Below, one piece after another: positions 34,500-45,828 of a stretch of 64,000 bases of DNA. Position numbers and translations under genes: made by a program. A model generated the notes under the pieces. It saw nothing but the letters and a program-made list of their open reading frames with translations, did no database searches and was not told the DNA's origin. How positions within the stretch are numbered: the first letter of the stretch is position 1; each line of letters begins with the position of its first letter. The DNA is from Macrolepiota albuminosa (Eukaryota; Basidiomycota; Agaricomycetes; Agaricales; Agaricaceae): assembly GCA_027475525.1 (NCBI GenBank), contig JAMWFC010000087.1, positions 434,001 to 498,000 of the forward strand. Reading direction: 5' to 3'.

Positions 34500-36657
34500 G
34501 AGCATTGCCAGTTGCTATACAAACTGCAAGTTCCAATAAAACACCCAGGCAAACTCGAGAACGTCCGAAAATCACTGCTGCATTTATCATTGGGCTCTCC
34601 AATAGACTGTTCTCTGTATCAGACGTTCAGCTCAAGAGCCGCATCAAAACGAGCATCGGATTTCACCGAAGCGAACAGGATTGATCTGAGTTTGTTTATC
34701 ACTTGTCAGTACAGTTTGTGTTCGATTACCAGACTTACAGGACTTACGACCTCTCCTGTTAGGAGCATGATTTGATCGTCCCGGCGACCTACAAGATATT
34801 GAAGAGTGAAAGTATGATCATGGACTTGATAACCGTAGAAATACCTATAACCTTCCACTGATCTGGCTTAGTAGGTTGGGGAGCCAAAAGATCACCGGTA
34901 TCGCAAGCATCTTGTCCCAAAATATGTTTATTGACTGTAGGAGGCCGATGGTCTTCTGTTGCCTGTTTGTACGGCTCAGCTTGTTTCAAACAAAATAAGG
35001 ATGATGGAAAGAGAATACCAACCAACACCACTGCAAGGAAGGAACCATCACCTTGATCGACGAAGTCGAATGTGCATTGGGGATTTAGCTGGAAATACTC
35101 CCAGTCTAAACCTTGAGGGTCTATGGTTGATTAATAATACATAGAATTCAAAGTCAATGCCAAAATGCATCACCAGAAGGCATGGCGCTGAGGAGACCAC
35201 TTTCCGTACTTGTGGAGAGAGTGTGAATACAAACAAGCCATAAAGAAACAACTCACGAGCCATACAATATGCAAAGTTTAACACCTTGGCTAACTAAGTG
35301 GTTACCAACTGATTGTTTCAGTAATTTTCCTCCGAATATCTAGGGGGAATATTCAGAGATGTATAATAACGGTTGACGTCCATCATCTACCACGGCTCGG
35401 AGAGTTGTCAAGTACAACACCTTTTGCGGATCCTGCCACCAGTCCTGGAAACAATGAGTACAGGGGAATGAAGTGCCTCAGGATAGTCCACACCTCTAGA
35501 AACCTTGTATGCGTTACAAGATAGTGCGCCCCGGTTTCTCGCATGCCCTGAAAGGCGAGTTCGGACGTGGGCTTGATAGCTGGTATAGATGGTTTGAAGA
35601 CCGCGAGCTTCAAATTGAACGCTGGCTAAGAAATTGTTTGTTGCTCAACGAGTTCTGGTAGAGATCCAGCGACTCACCAGCCAAAATAAGAAATGGAGTC
35701 CAATAGGATGGAAGAGCTCAATACTGTGGCAGCTAAATATCGTCCCAGAAATGTCATGAGAGCTTTTTGCTTGAAGGAAATTAGTGGAAAGGCCATGGAA
35801 GGGCTGGCCAGAGCCATACCAGGTATTTTCGTAGTCTGTAAGATCAATTGGACCGTCCATGGAATAGCCTTGGGATAATCGGAAGAAGAGTCTAGTGGAC
35901 AGTTGGTTAATTGAAGTTTTGTGTGATGTATGCCTGGGCGTACTAGAAGAGTGAACAAACATAGCAGAGGACGACACAGGATAAACTCTCTTCGGCAAGG
36001 GTTCGAAGGAGTCGTGGTCGCGATATATTTCTTCATACGAGGGGAGAGAATGTAGTCTAGGGATTTGAAACTCCAATCCAGTGCTACTATTTCTGAGCTC
36101 CGTGAGAGCGTTTTGTGCCACTTGAAAAAGACGGGCATTATTTTTTTCGACTAGAATCTCGGTGGTCCCTGATGATTTCAGCAAATGTGCAATAACTGAC
36201 GAAGAAAACCGGGGCGAAATGGGGAAAAAAATAATCCCAAGGCGGAGCATGCCTATCAAAGTGGTGAATATAGAGATCGTGTCTTCGACTAGTCTGTCAG
36301 AAAGATCATTCTATCAAATCACTGAAATTGAATCTTACTCGCAGCAGATAGGACGGCTACAACTGGATAATCATCTCGATCACCAGAGATATTGATACCG
36401 ATGATACCAGCAACAAGTCGTGCAGCTTGATGGACCGCGGGGACAAGCTGCTTGTAGGTGATAGTCCGAATGTCGGACTCTCCATTAGAGTACAAAAATG
36501 CGGTATGGGTAGGATTGTGGATGTATTGCCAATCGTAGAGTTCCGTGACGTATAAACTTTCATCGAGAGGTCGTTCCAATATCGAGACGTAAGATCGCTC
36601 AGTTAGGTGGCTCGTGGCTAAGAGTGAGGGACTCATATTAGGTGTCGATGGCTGCAT
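34500..36657 (-). pseudogene. NRPS-like adenylation (adenylate-forming) enzyme, truncated
   Basis: Minus-strand segments follow the order of an AMP-binding domain of fungal NRPS-like/adenylate-forming reductases. They are RTITYKQLVPAVHQAA (36657-36319), MLRLGIIFFPISPRFSS (from 36250), VHSSSTP (P-loop region, about 35960), PSIPAIKPTSELAFQG (35590), ACDTGDLLAPQPTKPDQW (A7-like, about 34900), VGRRDDQIMLLTGEVV (A8-like, about 34790) and a VIFGRSRVCLGVLLEL segment (about 34560). Several introns are implied. The thiolation and reductase domains expected downstream are absent: the gene stops near the edge of the CpG-poor block. The glycine-rich P-loop looks degraded. Normal CpG content suggests this was host sequence until recently. 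Confidence 0.65.
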
Positions 36658-37206
36658 GATTGATTACCAAGTCCGGACTCAATTTATCAGAAGGGAAACA
36701 ACATCTTGATGATTAAATTTTATCGCCTGCGAACGATACACGTTTCAGTTGTGGAGTGCATGTGTTTTAATGGCTTATTTATAAACCTTCCAAGATTATG
36801 ACCCGAGAATAACGCTGGTGTTATAAGCAGATCGCATCAAGAAAGTTGACAGCCATCGTGAAATTGATAGAAGGGTTGTATGGAAAGCTGCAGAACCAGG
36901 CTTCCGGTACGTGCCGCAAGGTTCCTAGTCTAAATTCATGACGCGGCTACAGGGTAGGCAGGATGAACCCGACCCGTCTCTAGACACCCAATTTTGATAA
37001 TTTTGATCCATCTTGAATTTTCTTTTGAAATACAATCTCCGACAATTCTCACAAATTAGGAAATACATTTCGGTTGCAAAACGAGACAGTTTGGTATTTG
37101 TTAAAAACCTTATAAAAGTGCACTGATGGATCGATAAGTATAAATCTCAGTTCAACGTATCTGTGAGGGCAGTATTGAGTGAAGTAACCAGGCTTTTCAC
37201 AGCAAT
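36658..37206. other. Intergenic stretch left of the KDZ element
   Basis: No gene is supported. It contains the presumed promoter region of the adenylation gene and ends in AGCAAT, the candidate target-site duplication of the KDZ element. Confidence 0.5.
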
Positions 37207-37690
37207 GCACCTGTGATACCCGCATATCCCCTCATATTAGAGGTGGATATAGTTTGGTATCTCCACCTCTAAGTAGAGGTTGTTCTAAGATCTATCTGCT
37301 TCCATGAATAAACATACATTAATTGCCATTGACTTTAGTTTTCACACGGCCCATCACACAGCCCATCATTCCTCGCATCCGGGCGTTGCCATCAATACCC
37401 ATCAGCACGTCGCTTAGCTGACATCAGCAGGTGTCCCGCCCATCATGGCGCCCCTCCCACCATTGTTCATCACAGCGAGCTCAACCATACCTTCAAAATG
37501 TATATAAAAATCTTGGAAAAATCAGAATAAATTTTTTTTCTTTGCAGTTGGCTAAGATTGAATGTTTGCCGAGTGGCTGTCTGTAATTTGTCATCATTGA
37601 TGGCACTGATTCAACTATCACTGTCGCTGTTGCCAATAGCAAGCTCATGTATTACCTCAAAATGACTCCAAAAACTTGGGAAAAAGGCAG
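37207..37690 (+). repeat. Left terminal inverted repeat of the KDZ element
   Basis: About 480 bp matching the reverse complement of the right end with high identity. Many differences are C/T at CpG sites (for example CACGGCCC versus CACATGGCCC). The inner part encodes the same short peptide end (HFEVIHELA) as the right side. Confidence 0.85.
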
Positions 37691-37722
37691 TCAATATGAC
37701 TAAGTGAATCTCATACAAGCAA

Positions 37723-40700
37723 TTAGATATCAGAAGAAATTTGTACCACTCGATGCACCATCTCTGCGAGCACAGCTTCATCATCACTCTCCTCGCTGTC
37801 ATTGTTGATCTGACTGCCCCAACTTCTCTCATCCTCCCTGTCGTCAATTTCCATACCATCTTCTCCTTGTCCCTCAAAATTGGCATTGCAGAAAATGTTT
37901 TCTTTGCTTGTTCCAGGCTGAAGAGTCCCAGTAAATCCAGATAGAGTGGCTAGCCTCTGAAGCCTCTGCCTGTGCTGTGCATTGAAATTTTTGAGGCGTT
38001 CACGTTGTAGGGTAATTTGGTGAGCAAGATCACTATTGATGCTCATGATTGAATCTTCTTTCTCTTTGAGGTATGCTTCCTCATCTCGCATATAAGTGAT
38101 GAAGTGCCGTATCTCAACATTAAGGCATTTGATTTCTTCATGGGCTTGTTCTATCTTGAAGTATTTGTCCATAAGGATTTGTGCTGCTGGAGTGGACCAA
38201 GGACATTCACAAATGTCTTGGCAAGTGTCAGAAAGTAAGTCAAAGTCAGAGAGAAAAGCATATTCAACAACAACGTCCCATGACAGCTGTGGGCAGGGTG
38301 GACAGAGGGTTACAGCAGCTATATTGTACTGTTCAAGTGCTGTGCAAATAGCCTGAGATCGTGTCTTGAGAGCATTTCCAATATGTTTGCGTAACTTGTA
38401 GCCTATGTTATATGGTCATTGCTATAATGCTTGATTCATTTGATAAGAACTTACCTGTCTGAGACATATTCATTTTTGTGAGCTCGAACATTCGAGAGAC
38501 AATCAAGGCCTCAAGTTTGTCCAAGCATTGTTGATATCGACGCTTGGAGGCTATTTCTGCAGTCTGAGCCCATTCAGTGCTTGTGGGTGTCCATCGCTCT
38601 GTTATCCCAAGCCTCAGCTCCAAATCATGCACAATTTTGAGATCCTTTTCAAAATTCTCCAAAGCATGGCGGCGCTCAGTCTCTTTTGATATAGTGTAAT
38701 TGCGCGCATTGTAGTTTTGAGGAGTAATGATGTTCCAGACTGCCGATGCATCATCCAACTTTTTCCTGCTTCTTGTTCTTGAATTGTATCACAAAGTAGG
38801 CAGACAACTTACTTGCTTGCATTGAGATTGACGAGTTTCTGGTAATATTCCATTTCAAGTGTCTCTTGTATGGGCTCCCGAGAAAGGCCTTGCAAATATT
38901 CATGCTCTTCCCTCAGCCACTGTTCAAATACTCAGCAGTCAGTAATGTTCTTGTCTGCCATTTGCTTTTTCAAAGCTTCTTGACCACGAAGAAGTTCGAG
39001 AGCTTGTTTATAATTATTGACAAGGAAATTACCTGCCAATACATATCAGAAACATTTCAGCAAGAGCAAAGAACTGACCAAACTGACTGAGGCTTTGATA
39101 TGTTTTGGTCTTGTCCATGTGTTTTGCAAATTCATAGATCTTCTGTTTCTGATGAAACACACTTGCATAATGGGTTGATGAAGCAAGTGCATTAGACTTG
39201 GAGAAAAAGCGCTTGCATTCTTCAAGGTCCTCTAGGCCCAAACCAACAACATACTTGGCCAGAAATGAGAGTTGGCACAATCAGTTGTGCGCATATCCAT
39301 GAAAGCTACCGACAAGTGACTTGAATTCAAGTTTGCATGCAAGAGGACCAAGAGGGCTGTGGTCAAGTGTAGTACCAAACTTGCAGCCTATATCATATCC
39401 TGCACCTATCCGAGCACCAAAGGCATCAAGTAGCATCTCAACCATTGCTAGTGGGTATTTTGCGCTATTTTATTGAATTTTTCAAGAGCTAAAATATAAA
39501 AGATTTAACACTTACAGTTCACCACTCCAAATCATATCTGCAATCAGAAGCACAAATCCATGGCGACATAGAGCAAGAAAGATTCCTGTCTCATCAAAAA
39601 TACCCCAATCATATCTGCAATCAGAAGCACAAATCCATGGCGACATAGAGCAAGAAAGATTCCTGTCTCATCAAAAATACCCCACATTTGAGCTGTCATC
39701 TCATTGATCATGTTTTTCCACCACTCAGCACATGGGTTTTCTTCATTATTCTTCTTGTAAAATGTCAACAAAATATTGTAGAACAACAAATAGAGACTTA
39801 CATTCTCTGTGCCAGTGGGAAGCATCTCCTTGAGTACTTCTTTAGCCCACTTGTCAACCCTTTCTGTAGTCAAGTAATAGTCACCGCCTACTGTGCGCTC
39901 ATCTTTGAGTTCCTTGGACATTGGAGGTAGTTCCTTGCCATTTTCATCAAAGGCAGCAGGTTCATGTCAGAGAACACGCTTTAATGAATCATTTCCATCC
40001 ATGGTTACCAGCATATCATATATGAGTTGATCCTCCCCATCAAGTTTATATGTGCATGCAGGGCATGCATGTTTAAGTCTCCAATTCGGTGCATCATGAT
40101 TGAGTGAGGCCTGCACCCTGGCATCAACAGCCTCATGAATGGCTAAATATTGATCATATGCAATAGAAAACTGGTGACTCAAGTTAGTATGAAATGGTAC
40201 ACCATGCAGGTCATATAAACTCTTCACAAATGCTTGAACTGAAATGTGGGGGCAGTGCAGATAGTTGGTACGATAAAGTTCAACTGCGTGTATTGTGAAA
40301 GCCACAGTAGGAGTATATGGGGCAGAGGGCAGAAGTCCTTGTAGAATGAGTGATGCAACCACACCGGGGCTATTGGAAAGAAGCAGTACATTCATGTCAT
40401 AAGTTTCTAATTGAATTGATGAGGGTTAAATAATTTGAAGAAATATGAGAAACACACCATAGGTATCAACCACTTTTACTTGCCAAACATCTTGGATTAA
40501 TGTGTTGTCATCTAGAGGAGCTGCAACACCCTTATTGGATATTCCAAGTGCCACACTCCACCTCATAAATGCATCTGTCATACCCTCAATTTGTGAAGCA
40601 AAAGCCAAGTTACGTTTGAGTGTGTGATCTTTATGTGTTTGGTGATCAATCCGCCTTCTACTAATTTATTCTATGAAAGGCAGAAACAATGATGATAGAG

Positions 40701-41132
40701 AATGACTCACAATTTTTTTGATAGATTTTCTTCCAGTAAGTCTTGAAGCTCACTGCCTGCATGACTTAAATCCATCCTTGCAGTACCATCAAGTACATTG
40801 TCCAATGTGAGAAATGCCGTAGTATTGTTATCATTTTGCCCATAATCTTGATATTCAGACATATCACGTATAGAGTTCAAAGTTAGCCTATCTTGTTCAT
40901 CTAGTACTGAAATTCTCCAGATTAAGATAAAGAGTGGCACACTTTAAGAAATATACTTGCCATGAAGATCATTTTCAATGCGTTTTTCAACTCTTTGACA
41001 AAAGTATTCTAGACCAGTGAGACCTAGTGACTTGGCTTTACTTCGTGAGGTTGATGCCTTTTCTTCACCATATACACGTAAATGTCGAGATGTTGGATGG
41101 GTGCCCTTAGTTGACAACTTTCCTTTTGGCAT
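37723..41132 (-). pseudogene. KDZ transposase, nine exons, three in-frame TGA codons
   Basis: Exons on the minus strand: 41132-40961, 40906-40711, 40660-40458, 40406-39802, 39753-39516, 39464-39079, 39032-38813, 38765-38455 and 38402-37723. Total length is 3,011 nt; without one copy of the 77-bp duplication at 39530-39682 it is 2,934 nt, exactly 978 codons, and all phases agree. Family signatures: HACPACTYKL (zinc-binding CxxC, exon 4), FDETGIFLALCRHGFVLL, AGYDIGCKFGTTL, GLGLEDLEECKRFFSKSNAL, RRYQQCLDKLEALIVSRMFE and the coiled-coil C-terminus (HEEIKCLNVEIRHFITY). In-frame TGA stops at 39969-39967, 39283-39281 and 38934-38932 each sit where CGA (Arg) is plausible, as expected from CpG deamination. 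The first intron has a GC donor (GCAAGT). The transposase is therefore inactive as read. Confidence 0.88.
39530..39682. repeat. 77-bp-period tandem duplication in a transposase exon
   Basis: Bases 39530-39605 recur at 39607-39682. It shifts the frame of transposase exon 5; ignoring one copy restores a coherent reading frame. Same 77-bp period as five other duplications. Confidence 0.9.
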
Positions 41133-41384
41133 GCAGCAGATAAAGCTAGCAAGATTAGTAGCCAACAAACATCATCACTCACATGTGATCACATAAGATA
41201 ATGATACTTAGATGTTATTTATATAATATGCTGTAGGAGGTTTGCACCTTCATTTGGATCTACATCGTATGTGTTCTCCTTGGCAGTTTTCAATGAAGTA
41301 TGACTTTGTGAGCACAGGCAAATTTTGCATAAGGGGCAGGTCCTGTATCCTGGACATTGATATCTGAAATTTTCCCTCTGTTGA
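41133..41384. other. Transposase upstream region
   Basis: CpG-poor sequence between the transposase start and the transporter fragment; no gene seen. Confidence 0.4.
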
Positions 41385-41700
41385 CATGAGCGAAGGGAAC
41401 AGCAATCAGTGCAACTTCAAACTGGGCCAATACTATCATTGTGGCTTTGGGACATATATCCTATTCACTGTCATCAATGTTCTTTCAATTGTCTTTATGT
41501 ATTTCTTTGTTCCAGAGACAAAGAGAAAGACTTTGGAAGAGATGAATTTAGTTTTTGGGAGCTATGCATCAAGGGATGAGATGGCGCTTTTGGCTGATAT
41601 ACAGAAAGAGGTTGGTTTGACTTTCCTGTTGGAATCTGTATTAAACAAAAAGAAAAACACAGAAGAGAACAAAAGAGACAGTGACTTGGGATTTGCGTAG
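41385..41700 (+). pseudogene. MFS sugar transporter, C-terminal fragment
   Basis: The frame ending at 41700 encodes the last helix and tail of a sugar-porter family protein: GFGTYILFTVINVLSIVFMYF followed by VPETKRKTLEEMNLVFGS, the conserved PETKG-type end motif. A preceding piece in another frame (AISATSNWANTII) fits the helix just upstream, with intervening sequence lost. The other 400 or more residues of a transporter are absent. It lies within the KDZ element, so it looks like a captured host-gene fragment. Confidence 0.75.
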
Positions 41701-41923
41701 ACGGTTTTGCTGCCTCCATACTGATTCGATTGATTCTATGTAATGAACTGTGTAATCTTCTTCTAAAGCTCTGAAGCTTGATGTGGTATACATATTTTGA
41801 GTGAATTGTTGCTGGTTTCTGGTTTCTTCTGGTACCTATTAGCATGAACAGGACTGCGTCATACATATTTTGGTGAGACAGACAGACAGACCGATATACT
41901 TGAAAGATGCTACACAGGAATAG
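41701..41923. other. Spacer between transporter fragment and solo LTR
   Basis: No gene. It probably includes the 3' flank of the captured transporter gene and ends in AATAG, the LTR target duplication. Confidence 0.4.
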
Positions 41924-42673
41924 TGTCACGACCCCTCCCCTCCGGGCCCACCCTGGGACACCCCTGGAACACCCTCCGGGACCCTCCCTCCAACCCCACA
42001 GGACACGCCCCGCCATCACAACCGCTGACACCGCCATCATGCGCATCAAGGACCGCCATCAGCTGCCACCAGCCCCGATCAACGATCGGATCACGCGACT
42101 CATTCCGGACATCGCGCATCACGCATCACGGCTCCATCCACGCCAATTGATCGCACGCCCCACACGCGCGATCCCGGTATGCAGCCCCTGCCGCTACTCA
42201 ATGACCCCCAGAACCCATCCCAGACATCCCGGAACCCCAAGACCCGGCCCCGTAGTACTTATAGCATAGTTCCCTGTTGTATTCGCTAGTCTTGATATTA
42301 CATACACTGTTACTTTGCTTTACTTGGATTGTTGCGTGCCCTCTATTTGACTGGTACGCATTGACTGGCATGCTTGACTGGCACGCTTGGATATTCGCGT
42401 GCTCTAAGACTGGTACACACTTCGCGACTTTAACTTACTAACTTGGTCTCGTCTTAGAACCTCCGGTTCACGACTCGACCCCCACCTGAACTCCCCAGTT
42501 ACCACCACCCAAAACCCCTGGACTAAGTCCCCTCTCCCGGGATTTCCCTGTCCACGTCTTGAACCCCGGAGTCCTAGCCCCGGAGTTCCAGACACCCGAG
42601 TATCCGTGGGTCAAGTCCGCATTGTAAGGGCGATTGCTTTCCCGGAAAGCCCCCGACTCAGCGGAACCTGACA
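41924..42673 (+). mobile_element. Solo LTR, 750 bp, TSD AATAG, CpG-rich
   Basis: Starts TGTCACGACCCC and ends CGGAACCTGACA, a typical Ty3/Gypsy LTR in Agaricomycetes. It is flanked on both sides by AATAG (41919-41923, 42674-42678). It has no internal coding domain, so it is a solo LTR left by recombination. CpG is frequent, in contrast with the surrounding element, so the insertion is younger than the KDZ element. A CpG-decayed relative lies at 1-47. ORFs across it are shadows of GC-rich sequence. Confidence 0.92.
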
Positions 42674-42678
42674 AATAG

Positions 42679-43239
42679 ATGAGGCATTCTGACACCTGTA
42701 AGGCTGGCCATCACAAGTCCATTTCTTGTGCACCCTCCCATTTTGAGCCCAATGCAATGTGAGTTGGGCCAGCAGTCGGAAAAAAATACAATAGATTAGA
42801 GAGCAACAGCTTGACAGGTTGTAAGACGAAGTTACAGAGGATGAAAGCATCTATAACATGTCCAGAAAGAGTCCCGTGAACAACACAGGCATCCCCAAAC
42901 CTACCTATCACATACTCAACTCAACGTCGTGGGTGAAATTGAGGCATTTGAGAGCAAGTTATTCCGAGCTCTCATCCACATATGCAGTGTGTCCAGTGCG
43001 CTCTGGCATTTTGAACTGCATGAAAATCTGTTGAGCCTTTTTGAATCCGTTCAGAATGGGCGATGCGTGACGAGTAGAAGACACTGAGATACTTGTGAAG
43101 ACTAGTGGCACGCAACAAATAGTGTCAAGTCGGAGAGCCGAATTTGTCAATGCTCAACGTTCATACTTTGTTTGTAACAGCAATGTCCTCAATTTTCTTC
43201 CTGAATTGCTTGTTGCTTGAATAATCTCTGTCCGCCTTG
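42679..43239. other. Element interior without a recognised gene
   Basis: No gene that I can support. The frames on the minus strand (42711-42911, 42959-43150) have no recognised motif. It may be part of the captured host sequence. Confidence 0.35.
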
Positions 43240-44456
43240 TGCTAACACTTGGGATACGTGACATGGTTCAATACGACAAAAAGTTGCTCTGGCACTGAGA
43301 GGCAATAATAGGTTCATTGTTAGTAGTGGATCGCAAATTACCTTGTATGATTGGGATCCAAGTCAACCTGAAATCAGACAGATTACTTCGCAGCATGATT
43401 TGCAACATTTAAAGGTGAGTGAGGATTATACATTGCGCACATTACATGACAAGAACTGCAGTGTTTCGCTTGGTCTCCAAATCTCATCCTTGATGACTTT
43501 GGAGCTGTCAGAAACTTGAACGGAAGAATTAAGCTTCTTTGACTAGAGGCATCTAGAGTGTCGCAGAGATGCAACAGTTTGTCAAGGAATTTCTCTAACT
43601 GTGCACAATTCACGTTCCTGCAATTCTTTGGCATTTTGCTCAGTGGACCCCAACTATCTCGCATTAGGATTTGACAAAGTACAGGGGACTGCAGTTTAAT
43701 TATATGGGACATCAATACACCGCGTCAGCTGCACTTTCAGTACCGTTGGGTCAATCCTCAAACTATGATATGGTGAAACACCCTCCATGACCAGAACCTA
43801 TCATCTCTCAAGCTTATATCGGCCAAGGGGCTGACAGCCGTGTACTTCAACAACACGCATCCACAGAAACTGTTTCAGTTGTGTCATTCCTCCCACAATC
43901 CACCACCCAGCTTCTTGCAGGTATCTCTCACCGTTTGCTGCACCTCTTTGATCTATGTAATCCTGTAGCCGTAATGCTCAATGCTGCTTCCAAAGTGCAA
44001 GGCATTGCTACGGATTTGTTTGACCCACATTGCATAGCATGCTTCAGGGGCAGCATTATCACTAACTGGGATACCCGCAAGCTGCAAACACTCAGTCTCA
44101 CATTTACGGAGAAAGATGCCTCAGCTGACGGGACTCAGCTACACCAAAATTCTCTGTTCTCTTGTTTGGAGTTTTCCCACACATGTTGCGGTCTGCTCAC
44201 TTCCATGGAGAGAGAGGCATTGTATGTGTGTTTTTGGAATATATTAGACGTCAATGACTGATCTTGTTTGATACATGAAAGAGTAAGTTCTTACACCCAG
44301 CAGTATCTTCACTCTCAAATTTCTTTTCAGCTAAAACTTTCGCTCGACCTCGCTCATAGTTTGCTCTCGCACCCAGTGGGACTCGACACCCTCTCACAAC
44401 TAATGTTATGGTTGTCAGCAAGGATGAAGATCTTGAGCTCGTGCCATGAAGAATAG
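43240..44456 (+). pseudogene. Captured fragment of a Mio/SEA4-like WD40 protein gene
   Basis: Several pieces in order resemble the beta-propeller of the GATOR2/SEACAT subunit Mio (yeast Sea4), a regulator of TORC1. They are RFIVSSGSQITLYDWDPSQP (about 43310-43370), ITSQHDLQHLK, CFAWSP (43458-43475), then after decay RSCNSLAFCSVDPNYLALGF (43620-43670), and the open frame at 43881-44261 with QLLAGISHRLLHLFDL, SKVQGIATDLFDP and KDASADGTQ. A tail near 44340-44455 fits LTTNVMVVSKDEDLEL. Stops and frame changes break it. The C-terminal RING-like part is absent. Assignment is from memory of the family and would need a search. Confidence 0.55.
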
Positions 44457-44704
44457 GTATTGATAAATGGCATTTAGTCTCCATCTTTGTAAATAGTATT
44501 ACTATGACCTGGATTGCAATGCAACACGTAGAAAGCTGTATATTGTGAACTGTACACAATGTAAACATGATAGCATACCCAAATAATGAAGTAAATAGAA
44601 CTAAAAAGGTATGTATCTACTAGGCATCTGTGTGTCTGTCATCACGTGACCGTGAATTGTACTATGATGATCATATCATGACACAGCTTTACTTGAAGAG
44701 CTCT
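44457..44704. other. Spacer between the two captured host fragments
   Basis: AT-rich; no gene. Confidence 0.4.
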
Positions 44705-45658
44705 TCAATTATTGAATACCGTAGTTCCAGCTTCTGGCGGTGGAAGTGATGGTTTGACAGGTTCCTTTCGATTTTTGTTCTCATTCCTGTCCTTATCCTC
44801 TTCATCACCCTCACTGTTACAGCCGTTTTCGTCTCTGTGGACACCTAGTCTCCCTTCCTCGTCACTTTTGTCATCACTGCTCCAATCACTATCCTCATCG
44901 CTGTCCACAGATCCTGAAGTTTCATCCATCTCAACATCTGCATTCTCCTCCATCTTCGCCTTCTCTTCTTCCCACCTGTCTTTACTTAGAGCCCAGTCAA
45001 CAGCAATCACTTGTTCTATCGCCGTCCCATGTTTCTCTCCCATTTCGGCTTCGGGCACAAGTTCCTCCATTTCCCCCTCTGCACCCTCCACTCCGCTTGC
45101 CTCCACCAATTTCACCTTCGTCTCCTCTTGCCGCTGCTTCTTTCTCTTTTGTTTATTGGCCACAAGTGATTCTGCAGATCCCGCTCAGATGGTCATGCCG
45201 TTATGGCCTTTGAGCGCTTTTTCCGCATCTTTCTTGCTCAACATCCAAACAAATGCGAACCCTTTTATCTGTAGTGGCTTCATTTTGCTTGAACCTTCCA
45301 CCTTGCCTTCGACTTCAACTTCACTTTTGCCAGTAACATCCTGCTTCTTGGGTATATGTATTGAATATATGGGGCCATAGGGTAAAAATGTGGCGCGAAT
45401 GTCCTGTTCAGTTGCGTTGAAGAGTAGATTCCGTACAATGAGACGGCTAGAAGGGTTTGGGGTAGGACCCTTCCAGACACCAGTATCATCTTTAAGAGGC
45501 TTCTTTACAGCAGACTTTGACAATGTTTCCAGACGTTTCTTTAGGGTCACTGAAAGGAGGCATCCTTTGAAGACGTGTGCATGAAGTTTGCTAACTGCTT
45601 CAGAGGCAGCCGCAGGGGTTGTGAAAATGATATTGGCTTCAATAGTATAAGCAGACAA
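44705..45658 (-). pseudogene. Captured fragment of a Nop4/RBM28-like RRM protein gene
   Basis: Minus-strand frame 45658-45185 encodes an RNA-recognition motif with RNP-type strands (RLIVRNLLFNATEQDI and KGFAFVWMLSKKDAEKAL) and the linker typical of the ribosome-biogenesis factor Nop4/RBM28. After a TGA at 45187-45185 the same frame continues to 44705 with AIEQVIAVDWALSKDRWEEE, a long acidic Ser/Glu/Asp stretch and the start of the next RRM linker (PEAGTTVF), where it stops. The TGA sits where CGA is plausible (MTI-stop-AGS). Only about one RRM of the usual three or four is present. It lies inside the KDZ element, hence captured. Confidence 0.7.
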
Positions 45659-45828
45659 ATATTAATGTTATAGAAATCTGAGCGTACCCATAGTACCATG
45701 ATAATAAGGGAGGACATCTTCATGGTATGAAACAAAATTCTCACAATTGTCAGTTATCAACAGACATATGCCAATAAGCTAATACAAGATTTTTGACTGG
45801 CATCCTTGCATTTGTGTACATCTCTACT
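45659..45828. other. Spacer before the second KDZ gene
   Basis: No gene; probable promoter region of the plus-strand gene starting at 45829. Confidence 0.4.

Noticed and set aside
41910..42695. CpG island with several overlapping proline-rich ORFs
   Set aside because: The segment is a solo LTR with exact ends and TSD; the ORFs arise from GC-rich sequence on both strands.
44712..45380. 222-codon plus-strand Ser-rich ORF
   Set aside because: Antisense shadow of the acidic region of the Nop4-like fragment.
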